A stretch of DNA of 64,000 nucleotides from Streptomyces sp. NBC_00234 (GTDB lineage: Bacteria; Actinomycetota; Actinomycetes; Streptomycetales; Streptomycetaceae). Within the stretch, counting starts at the first letter, position 1. Every line of letters begins with the position of its first letter. Made by a program: the position numbers and the translations under genes. Of this stretch, positions 54,687 to 62,168 are shown one piece after another. The notes under the pieces were generated by a model. The model was not told the DNA's origin. It searched no databases and saw nothing but the letters and a program-made list of their open reading frames with translations. The DNA lies in the NCBI RefSeq assembly GCF_036195325.1, contig NZ_CP108101.1, positions 372,001-436,000 on the forward strand, read 5' to 3'.

Positions 54687-56378
54687 ATGCCCTCGACACC
54701 CACCCCACCGGCGCCCGCCGCACCCGCGCCCGGCAGCACGCCGCCCGCCGAAGCCGTCACCCCTCTGGTGCGCGGCGTCACGGTCCTGCGCCGGCTCACC
54801 GAGGCGGACGGCACGCTGAGCCTCAGCGCACTGGAGCGCTCGACCGGCCTGGCCCGCTCCACGGTCGACCGGGTCACCGCGACCCTCGCGCGCATGGGGT
54901 ACGTACGCCTCGACGGCCGCGACGCCCTCCTCGCGCCCCGGCTCATGGAGCTGGGCAACGCGTATCTGTCCGCTCTGCGTCTGCCCGCGCTGCTCCGCAC
55001 GCACGCGGACGCGCTCGCGGACACGCTCGACGAGTCGGTGTCCCTCGCGGTGGGCGACGGGGACGGCATCCGCTTCATCCACCAGGCGACCCGCCGTCGC
55101 GCCATGTCCCTGAGCTTCCGCATCGGCGATCTGCTGCCCGCCGAACGCACCGCGCCGGGACCGCTCTTCGCCACGGCGTGGGACGAGCGGGACTGGGCCC
55201 GCTGGCGGGAGCGCCGGGCAGCCGATCCGGCGGACCACGGGTTCCCCGCGGTGCCGCCCCGCGAGGACCCGGCGGCCGGCCAGGACCTCGCCCGGCACGC
55301 CGAACGGGCGCGGGAGCAGGGCTGGTTCCTCGACGACCAGCTGATCGAACCCGGCCTGGTCGCGCTCGCCGTCCCGGTGCACGGCACCGACGGCAAGATC
55401 GCCTGCGTGGCCAGCGTGGTGAGCCACACCAGCCGGCACAGCGCCGAGTCCCTGCGCGACACCGTCCTTCCCCGGCTGCGCGCCACCGTCGGGGCGATGG
55501 AGCACGAGCTGCTCTCCGCACCCGGCCCCACGGCCGCCGCGCCGCAGCCGCCGTCCGGACTCGCCTCCTGGACGGGCGATTCCAAGCGCGAACTGGGCCG
55601 GGAGTTCATCGAGTCCCTGGCCCGGGGGCTGACCGTCCTCACCGCGTTCGGCGAGGGCCGGGACGAGCTGTCCCTCTCCGCCGTCGCCGAGGCCACCGGT
55701 CTGGCCAGGGCGACGGCCCGCCGCGCCCTGATCACCCTGGAGCACCTGGGCTACGTGACCGTGCGGGAACGCGCCTTCCGCCTCACGCCCCAGGTCCTGA
55801 ACCTCGGCTTCCCGCCGCTCTCGCGCACCACGCTCGCCTCCATCGCGCAGCCCCATCTCGCCGCTCTCACCCGCCGGGTGCACGACTCGGCCTCCCTGGC
55901 CGTGCTCGCGGGGGACGAGATCCAGTACACGGCACGCGTCGCGACCAGCCGCATCATGAACGTCAACATCACCGTGGGGACCCGTCTGCCCGCCTATCCC
56001 GCCTCCCTCGGCCGCGTGCTGCTGGCGGGGCTTCCCGACGGGGAACGCGCGGCATGGCTGGCCCGGGCCGATCCGGCACCGCTGACCTCGCGCACCGTGA
56101 CCGGGCACAGGGAACTCGCGGCGGTCCTGGAGCGGGCGGGACGCGAGGGCTACTCCCTGGTCGACGAGGAGCTGGAGGAGGGGCTGCGAGCCGTCGCCGT
56201 ACCCGTACGCGACGGAGCCGGCCGGGTGGTGGCGGCAGTCAACGTCGCCATGCACAGCAGCCGGCGCACGCCCGAGGAGTGCGTCTCCGAGGTCCTCCCG
56301 GAGCTCCGTGCCACGGTGGCCGCCATCGAGTCGGAGCTGCACATCACGGGGCGGTTCACCCGGGTCCCGGTCGCCTGA
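54687..56378 (+). CDS. pobR: double IclR-family regulator of 4-hydroxybenzoate catabolism
   Basis: A 563-residue fusion of two complete IclR regulators: HTH 1 (about 25-85, LSLSALERSTGLARSTVDRV), effector domain 1 to about 290, a linker, HTH 2 (about 320-380, LSLSAVAEATGLARATARRA) and effector domain 2 to the end. S. coelicolor PobR has this unusual fused form, represses pobA and is released by 4-hydroxybenzoate. The position next to pobA strongly supports the same role here. ATG at 54687 has GGAGA upstream. Confidence 0.92.
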   Translation: MPSTPTPPAPAAPAPGSTPPAEAVTPLVRGVTVLRRLTEADGTLSLSALERSTGLARSTVDRVTATLARMGYVRLDGRDALLAPRLMELGNAYLSALRLPALLRTHADALADTLDESVSLAVGDGDGIRFIHQATRRRAMSLSFRIGDLLPAERTAPGPLFATAWDERDWARWRERRAADPADHGFPAVPPREDPAAGQDLARHAERAREQGWFLDDQLIEPGLVALAVPVHGTDGKIACVASVVSHTSRHSAESLRDTVLPRLRATVGAMEHELLSAPGPTAAAPQPPSGLASWTGDSKRELGREFIESLARGLTVLTAFGEGRDELSLSAVAEATGLARATARRALITLEHLGYVTVRERAFRLTPQVLNLGFPPLSRTTLASIAQPHLAALTRRVHDSASLAVLAGDEIQYTARVATSRIMNVNITVGTRLPAYPASLGRVLLAGLPDGERAAWLARADPAPLTSRTVTGHRELAAVLERAGREGYSLVDEELEEGLRAVAVPVRDGAGRVVAAVNVAMHSSRRTPEECVSEVLPELRATVAAIESELHITGRFTRVPVA

Positions 56379-56408
56379 CGCCCTCGCCCCGCCGGCACCA
56401 CCGCGGTC

Positions 56409-57134
56409 TCATCCCCGCCGGTGGAGGTACGCGTCCAGCTCCCCGGCCCCCGTCAGCATCGCCCGGCCGCGGGCGGACAGCCGACCGCGCCAGTCGCGCA
56501 GGGCGGCGTCCAGCGGCTCCAGCCCGCCGGCCGACCGGACCTGGGCAATCAGCGGGGCGATCCGCTCCAGCAGGTAGCCGCCCCGCCTGAGCTGATGGGC
56601 CAGCCGGGCGTCCCGTACGTCGGCCTCGTCGTAGACGCGATAGCCGGTCCGCGGGTCGCGGCGCGGGCTCACCAGCCCGGCGCGCTCCCATGCGCGCAGC
56701 GTCGCGGGCCGGATGCCGAGCTTCCCGGCCAGCGGCCCGATGAACGTGCCACCGGGCCCGGACTGCGTGGCCCGCCCGGAACCCGCACCGGGCTCGGCCG
56801 CCGTGCTGGGCTCCAGGTCACGGAGGGCGCTCTCCACGGCCTGGAGGGTCCGCCGGTCGTCGAGCAACTGGGCGTGGCTCTCGTCGATCAGGCGGAACGC
56901 CTCGTCGTCCTCGCCCTCGTTCACCGCCCGCATGATGGCCGTCGCCGTCCGATGGCCGTGACCGGGCACCAGCGCGAGAAACGCGCGCAGGGCCCCGGCG
57001 TGGAGCGAGGTGTAGGTGCGGTAGCCGTGGGCCGTGCGGTCGGCGGCCGGAAGGATGCCGGCCTCCTCGTAATTCCTGACCGCCTGCGTGGACAGACCGT
57101 GCCCGCGCGCCAGATCGATCGGCCTGAGTCTCAC
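56409..57134 (-). CDS. MerR-family regulator with two DNA-binding domains (TioE-like)
   Basis: About 241 residues from the GTG at 57134; the longer reading would need a TTG inside the divergent promoter. Two MerR-type HTH units are visible: N-terminal VRLRPIDLARGHGLSTQAVRNYEEAGILP with HGYRTY, and C-terminal LAGKLGIRPATLRAWERAGLVSP with TGYRVYDEADVRDARLAH. Ordinary MerR proteins have one. TioE-type proteins from actinomycete antibiotic clusters share the layout. It is divergent from the erythromycin-esterase gene and likely controls it. Confidence 0.86.
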   Translation of the reverse strand: MRLRPIDLARGHGLSTQAVRNYEEAGILPAADRTAHGYRTYTSLHAGALRAFLALVPGHGHRTATAIMRAVNEGEDDEAFRLIDESHAQLLDDRRTLQAVESALRDLEPSTAAEPGAGSGRATQSGPGGTFIGPLAGKLGIRPATLRAWERAGLVSPRRDPRTGYRVYDEADVRDARLAHQLRRGGYLLERIAPLIAQVRSAGGLEPLDAALRDWRGRLSARGRAMLTGAGELDAYLHRRG

Positions 57135-57216
57135 ACCGCTTTGAAGGTTTCGTCCCACGAAGCCGATGATATCGCGCGAAAGTTTCCACCGAAGGTTCAA
57201 CGATAGCGTTCAAGGC

Positions 57217-58437
57217 ATGGCTACCGACATCGAGGAAACCACCCATGCCGTCGAGGCTGCCGCCGTCATGCGACTGCTTCCGGCCCGGCCCCGGATGCTC
57301 GCGCTGGGCGAGCCGACCCACGGCGAGGACACGCTGCTCGACCTGCGCAACGAGCTCTTCCGGCAGCTCGTCGAGCAGGAGGGCTACGGGACGATCGCGA
57401 TCGAGAGCGACTGCATGACGGGCCTGCTCGTCGACGACTACGTCACCTCGGGCACCGGCACGCTCGACGCGGTCATGGAACACGGCTTCAGCCACGGCTG
57501 GGGCGCCTCCGCGGCCAACCGCGAGCTAGTGCGCTGGATGCGCGCCCACAACGACGACCGGCCCGCGTCCGAGCAGCTCCGGTTCGCCGGTTTCGACGGC
57601 CCGCTGGAGACTGCCGCCGCCGCAAGCCCCCGGCAGGCCCTCACCGCACTCCACGGCTGCCTCACGGCCCTGGTGGACGCGGACCTGCTCCCCTGCACCG
57701 CGGAGACACTCGACCGCCTGCTCGGCGCCGACGAACGGTGGACCGATCCCGCCGCGATGTGGGACCCCTCCCGGTCCGTGGGGCAGTCGGCCGAGGCCAA
57801 GGAGCTGCGGCTGCTCGCCGACGATCTGGTGGCGCTGCTCGACGCGCACACCCCGCACCTGATCACGACGGCCTCGCGGGACGACGGGGACCGGGCGCGC
57901 CTGTACGGGCGCACGGCGACCGGCCTGCTGCGCTACCACCACTGGATGGCCGACGGCTCATCGGCCCGCCTGGCCCGGCTGGTGGGCCTGCGGGACCAGA
58001 TGATGGCCGACAACCTCCTCGCCGTCGCCGCCCGGGGCCCGGTACTCGTCCACGCCCACAACTCCCATCTCCAGCGGGAGAAGAGCACGATGCGGATGGG
58101 CGGGATGCCGTTGGAGTGGTGGAGCGCCGGTGCGCTGGTGAGCGCCCGGCTCGGCGAGGAGTACGCCTTCGTGGCCACGGCCCTCGGCACGATCCGGCAC
58201 CAGGGAGTGGACGCGCCGCCGCCGGACACCGTCGAAGGACTCCTGTACGCGCTCCCGGAGGAGCGCTGCGTCATCGACCCCGCACGGCTGTCCACCGCCC
58301 TCGGCGACACGCTGCCCGCGCCCCGTGTGTCCCCTTGGTTCGGTTACGCCCCGCTCGACCCGGCGCACCTGGCGGGCAGCGACGGCATCGTCTTCGTGAA
58401 GGACGTCCCGCAGACCCCGTGCGACGCTCAGCAGTAG
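57217..58437 (+). CDS. erythromycin-esterase family protein
   Basis: A 406-residue cytoplasmic hydrolase. The Ere-type active-site segments are present: GEPTHGED (Glu and His), IAIESD (acidic residue) and HAHNSHLQREKS (His). Ere enzymes open the macrolactone ring of erythromycin, but most environmental members have unknown substrates, so resistance is not implied. The ribosome site is weak (CAAGG close to the ATG). The divergent MerR-type gene suggests induction by a small molecule. Confidence 0.88.
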   Translation: MATDIEETTHAVEAAAVMRLLPARPRMLALGEPTHGEDTLLDLRNELFRQLVEQEGYGTIAIESDCMTGLLVDDYVTSGTGTLDAVMEHGFSHGWGASAANRELVRWMRAHNDDRPASEQLRFAGFDGPLETAAAASPRQALTALHGCLTALVDADLLPCTAETLDRLLGADERWTDPAAMWDPSRSVGQSAEAKELRLLADDLVALLDAHTPHLITTASRDDGDRARLYGRTATGLLRYHHWMADGSSARLARLVGLRDQMMADNLLAVAARGPVLVHAHNSHLQREKSTMRMGGMPLEWWSAGALVSARLGEEYAFVATALGTIRHQGVDAPPPDTVEGLLYALPEERCVIDPARLSTALGDTLPAPRVSPWFGYAPLDPAHLAGSDGIVFVKDVPQTPCDAQQ

Positions 58438-58462
58438 AGCCGTTGACGACCGGGGGTTCGCC

Positions 58463-58485
58463 TGGATCAGGCCGGATCAGCGAGC
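58463..58485. repeat. intergenic repeat, copy 2 (overlaps the end of the PPOX gene)
   Basis: Same 23-base unit as 31530-31552 with one difference. It covers the stop codon and the last codons of the downstream minus-strand gene, implying that the element's arrival reshaped that gene's end. Confidence 0.6.
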
Positions 58486-58497
58486 CCGGCCTGATCC
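58464..58497. terminator. hairpin at the convergent ends of the esterase and PPOX genes
   Basis: GGATCAGGCCGG and CCGGCCTGATCC are perfect 12-base arms around a 10-base loop. The structure lies inside the last codons of the minus-strand gene. Confidence 0.65.
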
Positions 58498-58971
58498 GAA
58501 CGAGGCGCTGCCCTCACGCAGGCGGAACCCCGTGACGAGGTCGGGGCTGATCCGGACAGCGCCCGATGCGGTGCCGGCAGCCCAGGGCTGCAGGAGGTGC
58601 GCGTACCGCTCGATCTCGCCAGGTTCGGTGACCGCGGTCGCGTAACCGGTGGCGACCACGCTCCACCCCAGGTGGTCACCCGGATCGATGTCGTCGGCCT
58701 CGTAGGCGACGACCACGGCTGTGCCCTCCTCGGCGGAGAGCAGGGCGGCGAGCGTCGATCCGTCCTGGACGCGGACGATGATGTCGCCGGCATCGAGCAC
58801 GTGGTTGACCGGGCGCACGGCGGGCAATGCGTGCCGGGTGAAGACGATCCGGCCCAGTTCGACGGTGCCGAGCAGGTGCAGCGCCTCGTCGGCACCGAGC
58901 TCGTCCATCTGCCGTCCCGGGATGCCCGCGGCAGGCGGACCGGCGGTCGCAGCGACCGGGTGGTTCTTCAT
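58477..58971 (-). CDS. pyridoxamine 5'-phosphate oxidase family (PPOX, FMN-binding split barrel) protein
   Basis: A 164-residue protein with the PPOX split-barrel pattern: LGTVELGRIVFTRHALPAVRPVNHVLD, then DGSTLAALLSAEEGTAVVVAYEADDID and GWSVVATGYATAV. Small PPOX proteins of this subgroup are frequent members of DosR-type dormancy regulons. GAAGGACG precedes the start. The final residues GSGRAR fall inside a dispersed repeat, so the native C-terminus may differ. Confidence 0.88.
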   Translation of the reverse strand: MKNHPVAATAGPPAAGIPGRQMDELGADEALHLLGTVELGRIVFTRHALPAVRPVNHVLDAGDIIVRVQDGSTLAALLSAEEGTAVVVAYEADDIDPGDHLGWSVVATGYATAVTEPGEIERYAHLLQPWAAGTASGAVRISPDLVTGFRLREGSASFGSGRAR

Positions 58972-59346
58972 CGTGGACGTCCTTCGTCGGGCGGGCAGGC
59001 CATCTGCTGCCAGGATCTCCGGCGAGCCGGGGGACAGGCATGGGCCGGTCGGACCCCGGACGGGACCACAGGACCCATGCCCGGGGACGGCGGGCAGGCC
59101 GAGACCGAAGACGGACTCGACAGGAGGCCGTTCAGCGGAAGTCTCCGCTGATCACCTCCGTACTCCGGGCGGTCGAGGGTGTCATGGACGTCCGTATCGA
59201 ACTGGACGGAGCCGTCACCGCCTGAGGAAGGGAACCGCTGCCGGAGTCCGGTGCGTGGTCCGGCTGTCCCGCCCACCCGGTGCGTTGCGCACCGTGCTGG
59301 GATAATGCGGAAGGCAGGACACGCACGCACCGAACCAGGGGCCGCC
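58972..59346. other. 375-base region upstream of the response regulator
   Basis: No intact gene. It holds the promoters for the PPOX gene and the response regulator, several GGGAC/GGACC hexamers around 59053-59100 that resemble half-sites of DosR-type boxes without forming a clear box, a GGTGCG/CGCACC inverted repeat near 59278-59292, and a coding remnant at 59127-59225. Confidence 0.5.
59127..59225 (+). pseudogene. remnant of a CBS/BON-domain protein (C-terminal tail only)
   Basis: The frame encodes [19 protein letters not shown] followed by [10 protein letters not shown] and a stop. This matches the end of a BON domain as found in CBS-BON proteins, where it reads roughly RKS..P...RLVRAVEGVVDV. 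No CBS domains or start region remain upstream, so the gene has lost its 5' part. CBS-BON genes often neighbour universal stress proteins in such islands. Confidence 0.55.
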
Positions 59347-60063
59347 ATGTCCGACGATCCGAACGTCTCCGCCGAGGCACCGATCAAGGTGTTCCTGCTC
59401 GACGACCACGAGGTCGTCCGACGGGGGCTGCGCGACCTCCTCGACGCCGAGCCGGACATCAGCGTCGTGGGCGAGGCCGGCACGGTCGCGCAGGCGCTGG
59501 CCCGCGGTCCGGCCCTTCGCCCGGATGTCGCCGTACTCGACGTGCGGCTGCCCGACGGCGACGGCATCACCGTCTGTCGCGAGCTCCGCGCACGGATGCC
59601 GGGCCTGGCCTGTCTGATGCTGACCTCGTTCGACGACGAGGACGCCCTGCTGGACGCGATCATGGCCGGTGCGGCCGGGTACGTGCTGAAGCAGATCAAG
59701 GGCTCCGACCTGGTCTCCGCCGTACGCACGGTCGCCACCGGGCAGTCCATGCTGGACCCCGCGACCACCGCGCGGCTGATGCGGTCCCTGCGCACCCCCG
59801 AAGCGGCGAAGGAACCGGGGGACGACCCCCTGGCGGCCCTGTCCGAACGGGAGCGGGCCGTCCTCGAACTCATCGGCGACGGCCTCACCAACCGGCAGAT
59901 CGCCAAGCGGCTCTATCTGTCCGAGAAGACGGTCAAGAACCACATCTCACGGCTCCTGGGCAAGCTCGGAGTGGAGCGACGGATCCAGGCCGCGGTGATC
60001 GTCGCCCACGTGCACGAGCACGATGCCGTACACGAGCACGATGCCGGGACGGCACAGCGGTAG
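59347..60063 (+). CDS. NarL/DevR-family response regulator (OsdR/DosR-like)
   Basis: A 238-residue regulator: receiver domain (about 12-130) with Asp19/Asp20, phospho-acceptor Asp65 (VLDVRLPD), Thr93 and Lys115, then a LuxR-type HTH (about 168-232, [35 protein letters not shown] in two adjoining blocks). Start at 59347 has AGGGG upstream; an in-frame ATG at 59305 is less likely. It is convergent with the sensor kinase, only 11 bases apart, and is the predicted master of the island. Confidence 0.92.
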   Translation: MSDDPNVSAEAPIKVFLLDDHEVVRRGLRDLLDAEPDISVVGEAGTVAQALARGPALRPDVAVLDVRLPDGDGITVCRELRARMPGLACLMLTSFDDEDALLDAIMAGAAGYVLKQIKGSDLVSAVRTVATGQSMLDPATTARLMRSLRTPEAAKEPGDDPLAALSERERAVLELIGDGLTNRQIAKRLYLSEKTVKNHISRLLGKLGVERRIQAAVIVAHVHEHDAVHEHDAGTAQR

Positions 60064-60074
60064 GACGGCGACCG

Positions 60075-61805
60075 TCACCGCACGGGCGGGACCACGGGTA
60101 CCCGCCATTCCAGGCGCGTGCCCCGCTCCCCGTCGCCCCGTGCCGCGACCTCCATCCGGCCGCCCAGCCGTTCGGCACGTGCGGCCAGGTTCCGCAGCCC
60201 GCTGCGCCGGCCTCCCTCGGGCAGGCCGATGCCGTTGTCGGTCACGGTGACGGTCAGAGTCCCGTCGGCGGCGGCGATCGCGACCTCGGCCCGGGTGGCC
60301 TGGGCATGGCGGGCGACATTGGTGAGGGACTCCCCCACCACGGCCAGGACCTCGTCCGCGACGGCCGACGGTACGTCGGTGTCGATCAGCCCCTCCATGC
60401 GCAGGGCCGGGGCGAATCCGAGAGCCGCTGCGGCCTCGTCCAGGGCCTGGACCGTGCGGGAACGCAGCGTGGACGCCTCGCCGGGGGTGTCGTGCTCGCG
60501 GAGTCCGAAGATGGTGGACCGGATGATCTTGATGGTGGCGTCGAGGTCGTCCACGGCGCGGGAGAGGCGTTCGGACGCCTCGGGGTGGTCGACGAAGCGC
60601 TGGGCGCTCTGGAGTGTCATCCCCGTGGCGAAGAGACGCTGGATGGCCAGGTCGTGCAGGTCGCGGGCGATGCGGTCGTGGTCCTCCAGCAGGCTCATCT
60701 GCTCGGCGTCGCGACGCCGGTCGGCAAGCTCCAGCGCAAGGGCTGCCTGACCCGCGAACCCCGGCAGCGCGGCGACCTCCGCACTGGCGAACACGGGGCG
60801 GCCGTGGCGCCGGGCCAGGATCAGGACGCCGCTCAGCTTCTCCTCGGTGCCGACGGTCACGGCCACCGCAGGACCGAACCCCGCCCACCTCTCCGGCTGT
60901 ACGGTGACGCGCGCGTCGGTCGCCACGTCGGGGACCGTGATCAGGCCGTCGCGGGCCGGCACGGCCTCGGCCAGGGTGCCCCGGGTGCTGGGCAGGACGA
61001 TCCCGCGATGCGCCTCGGCTCCCTCCCCGAGGGCGAGCGAGCCGCGCAGTTCACCGGCGGAGCCGAGCAGATAGAAGACGCCCATGTCCGCGCCGGTGAT
61101 GTCCTTGGCCCGGTCCAGCATGCCCTCGAGAACCTCGTGCTCGGGCGCTCCCGAGAGCAGGGCGCTGGTGATGTCGGAGCCGGCCTCCAGCCAGCGCTCG
61201 CGCAGCCGGACCTCCTCGAAGAGCCGGGCGTTCTCGACGGCGATGCCGGCCGCGACGGCGAGGGTGGACAGGACTGCTTCGTCCTCGGCGTCGAACTCGG
61301 CTCCGCCGTGCTTCTCGGTCAGATAGAGGTTGCCGAAGACCTCCTCGCGGACCCGGATCGGGACACCCAGGAAGGAGTGCATCGGCGGGTGATGGGCCGG
61401 GAAGCCGTACGAGGCGGGATGCTCGGACAACTCCGACAGCCGGAGCGGCTCCGGGTGGCGGATCAGCTCGCCGAGGATGCCGTGGCCGGAGGGCAGGTCG
61501 CCGATCCGGGCGCGGAGCTCGTCGCTGACGCCCACGGGAAGGAACTCGGCCAGCTTCTTGTCGGTCCCGATCACGCCGAGGGCCCCGTACTCCGCGTCCA
61601 CGAGTACGACGGCGGCTTCGACGATGCCCTGCAGGACCTGGGGCAGGTCGAGTTCCCGGCCGACCGACATGACGGCCTCCAGCAGGCCGTTCAGCCGGTC
61701 GCGCGTGCCCCTCACCTCGTCGATCCGCACCTGGAGTTCGTCGAGCAGCTCGTCCAGCCGCAGTCGCGGAACACCGCTCGGGGCGGGCCGGTCGCCTGCG
61801 CTCAT
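60075..61805 (-). CDS. GAF-domain histidine kinase, DevS/DosS/OsdK-like oxygen or redox sensor
   Basis: A 576-residue cytoplasmic sensor: GAF-A (about 50-200), GAF-B (about 215-362), HisKA_3 dimerisation domain with phospho-acceptor His384 (RDLHD) and an HATPase (about 470-570, GESLTNVARHAQA, DNGIGLP). GAF-A keeps the segment AHHPPMHSFLGVP; the His before PPM (His139) corresponds to the haem-ligating histidine of mycobacterial DosS, so haem binding is plausible. Partner of the convergent response regulator. Confidence 0.92.
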   Translation of the reverse strand: MSAGDRPAPSGVPRLRLDELLDELQVRIDEVRGTRDRLNGLLEAVMSVGRELDLPQVLQGIVEAAVVLVDAEYGALGVIGTDKKLAEFLPVGVSDELRARIGDLPSGHGILGELIRHPEPLRLSELSEHPASYGFPAHHPPMHSFLGVPIRVREEVFGNLYLTEKHGGAEFDAEDEAVLSTLAVAAGIAVENARLFEEVRLRERWLEAGSDITSALLSGAPEHEVLEGMLDRAKDITGADMGVFYLLGSAGELRGSLALGEGAEAHRGIVLPSTRGTLAEAVPARDGLITVPDVATDARVTVQPERWAGFGPAVAVTVGTEEKLSGVLILARRHGRPVFASAEVAALPGFAGQAALALELADRRRDAEQMSLLEDHDRIARDLHDLAIQRLFATGMTLQSAQRFVDHPEASERLSRAVDDLDATIKIIRSTIFGLREHDTPGEASTLRSRTVQALDEAAAALGFAPALRMEGLIDTDVPSAVADEVLAVVGESLTNVARHAQATRAEVAIAAADGTLTVTVTDNGIGLPEGGRRSGLRNLAARAERLGGRMEVAARGDGERGTRLEWRVPVVPPVR

Positions 61806-61823
61806 GCCCCACCTCCTGCCGCC

Positions 61824-62096
61824 CTACCCGGCGGGCCCGTCCGGTCGGATGATGACGGTCGGGCACGGGGCGTGGAGCGCCGCCTGCTGGCTCACCGAAC
61901 CGAGCAGGGCCCGGCGGAAGCCACCGCGACCACGGCTGCCCACGACCAGCATGTCCGCCCCCTCTGCGGCGTCCACCAGGGCCTGGGCCGGGTTGCCGCG
62001 CACCAGGCTCTCGTGCACCCAGCGCAGTGCGGCCCGGGACGAGGGGGACCCGTCGACTCCCACCACGATCCGGGGAGCCTCCTGCTGCCTGTCCAT
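61824..62096 (-). CDS. internally deleted universal stress protein
   Basis: Only 90 residues from the ATG at 62096 (GGAAGG upstream) versus about 140-150 for the family. The N-terminal strand IVVGVDGSPSSRAALRWV is joined directly to ESLVRGNPAQALVDAAEGADMLVVGSRGRGGFRRALLGSVS (given as adjoining blocks) and a normal end. The middle, including the second and third strands, is gone while the frame and ATP-binding GSRGRGG loop remain. Possibly non-functional. Eighteen bases upstream of the kinase gene. Confidence 0.85.
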   Translation of the reverse strand: MDRQQEAPRIVVGVDGSPSSRAALRWVHESLVRGNPAQALVDAAEGADMLVVGSRGRGGFRRALLGSVSQQAALHAPCPTVIIRPDGPAG

Positions 62097-62168
62097 CCCG
62101 ATTGCACCCTTCCGACGACTGGTACATCCACAGTGTGCGAACGCGGAACGCGGCGCCACGCGAGACGG

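Noticed and set aside
57217..58437. Calling the esterase a macrolide resistance gene
   Set aside because: Family membership alone does not show macrolide cleavage, and no macrolide cluster is nearby.
59053..59100. A DosR box upstream of the PPOX gene
   Set aside because: Several GGGAC/GGACC half-sites are present but none is paired with correct spacing and symmetry.
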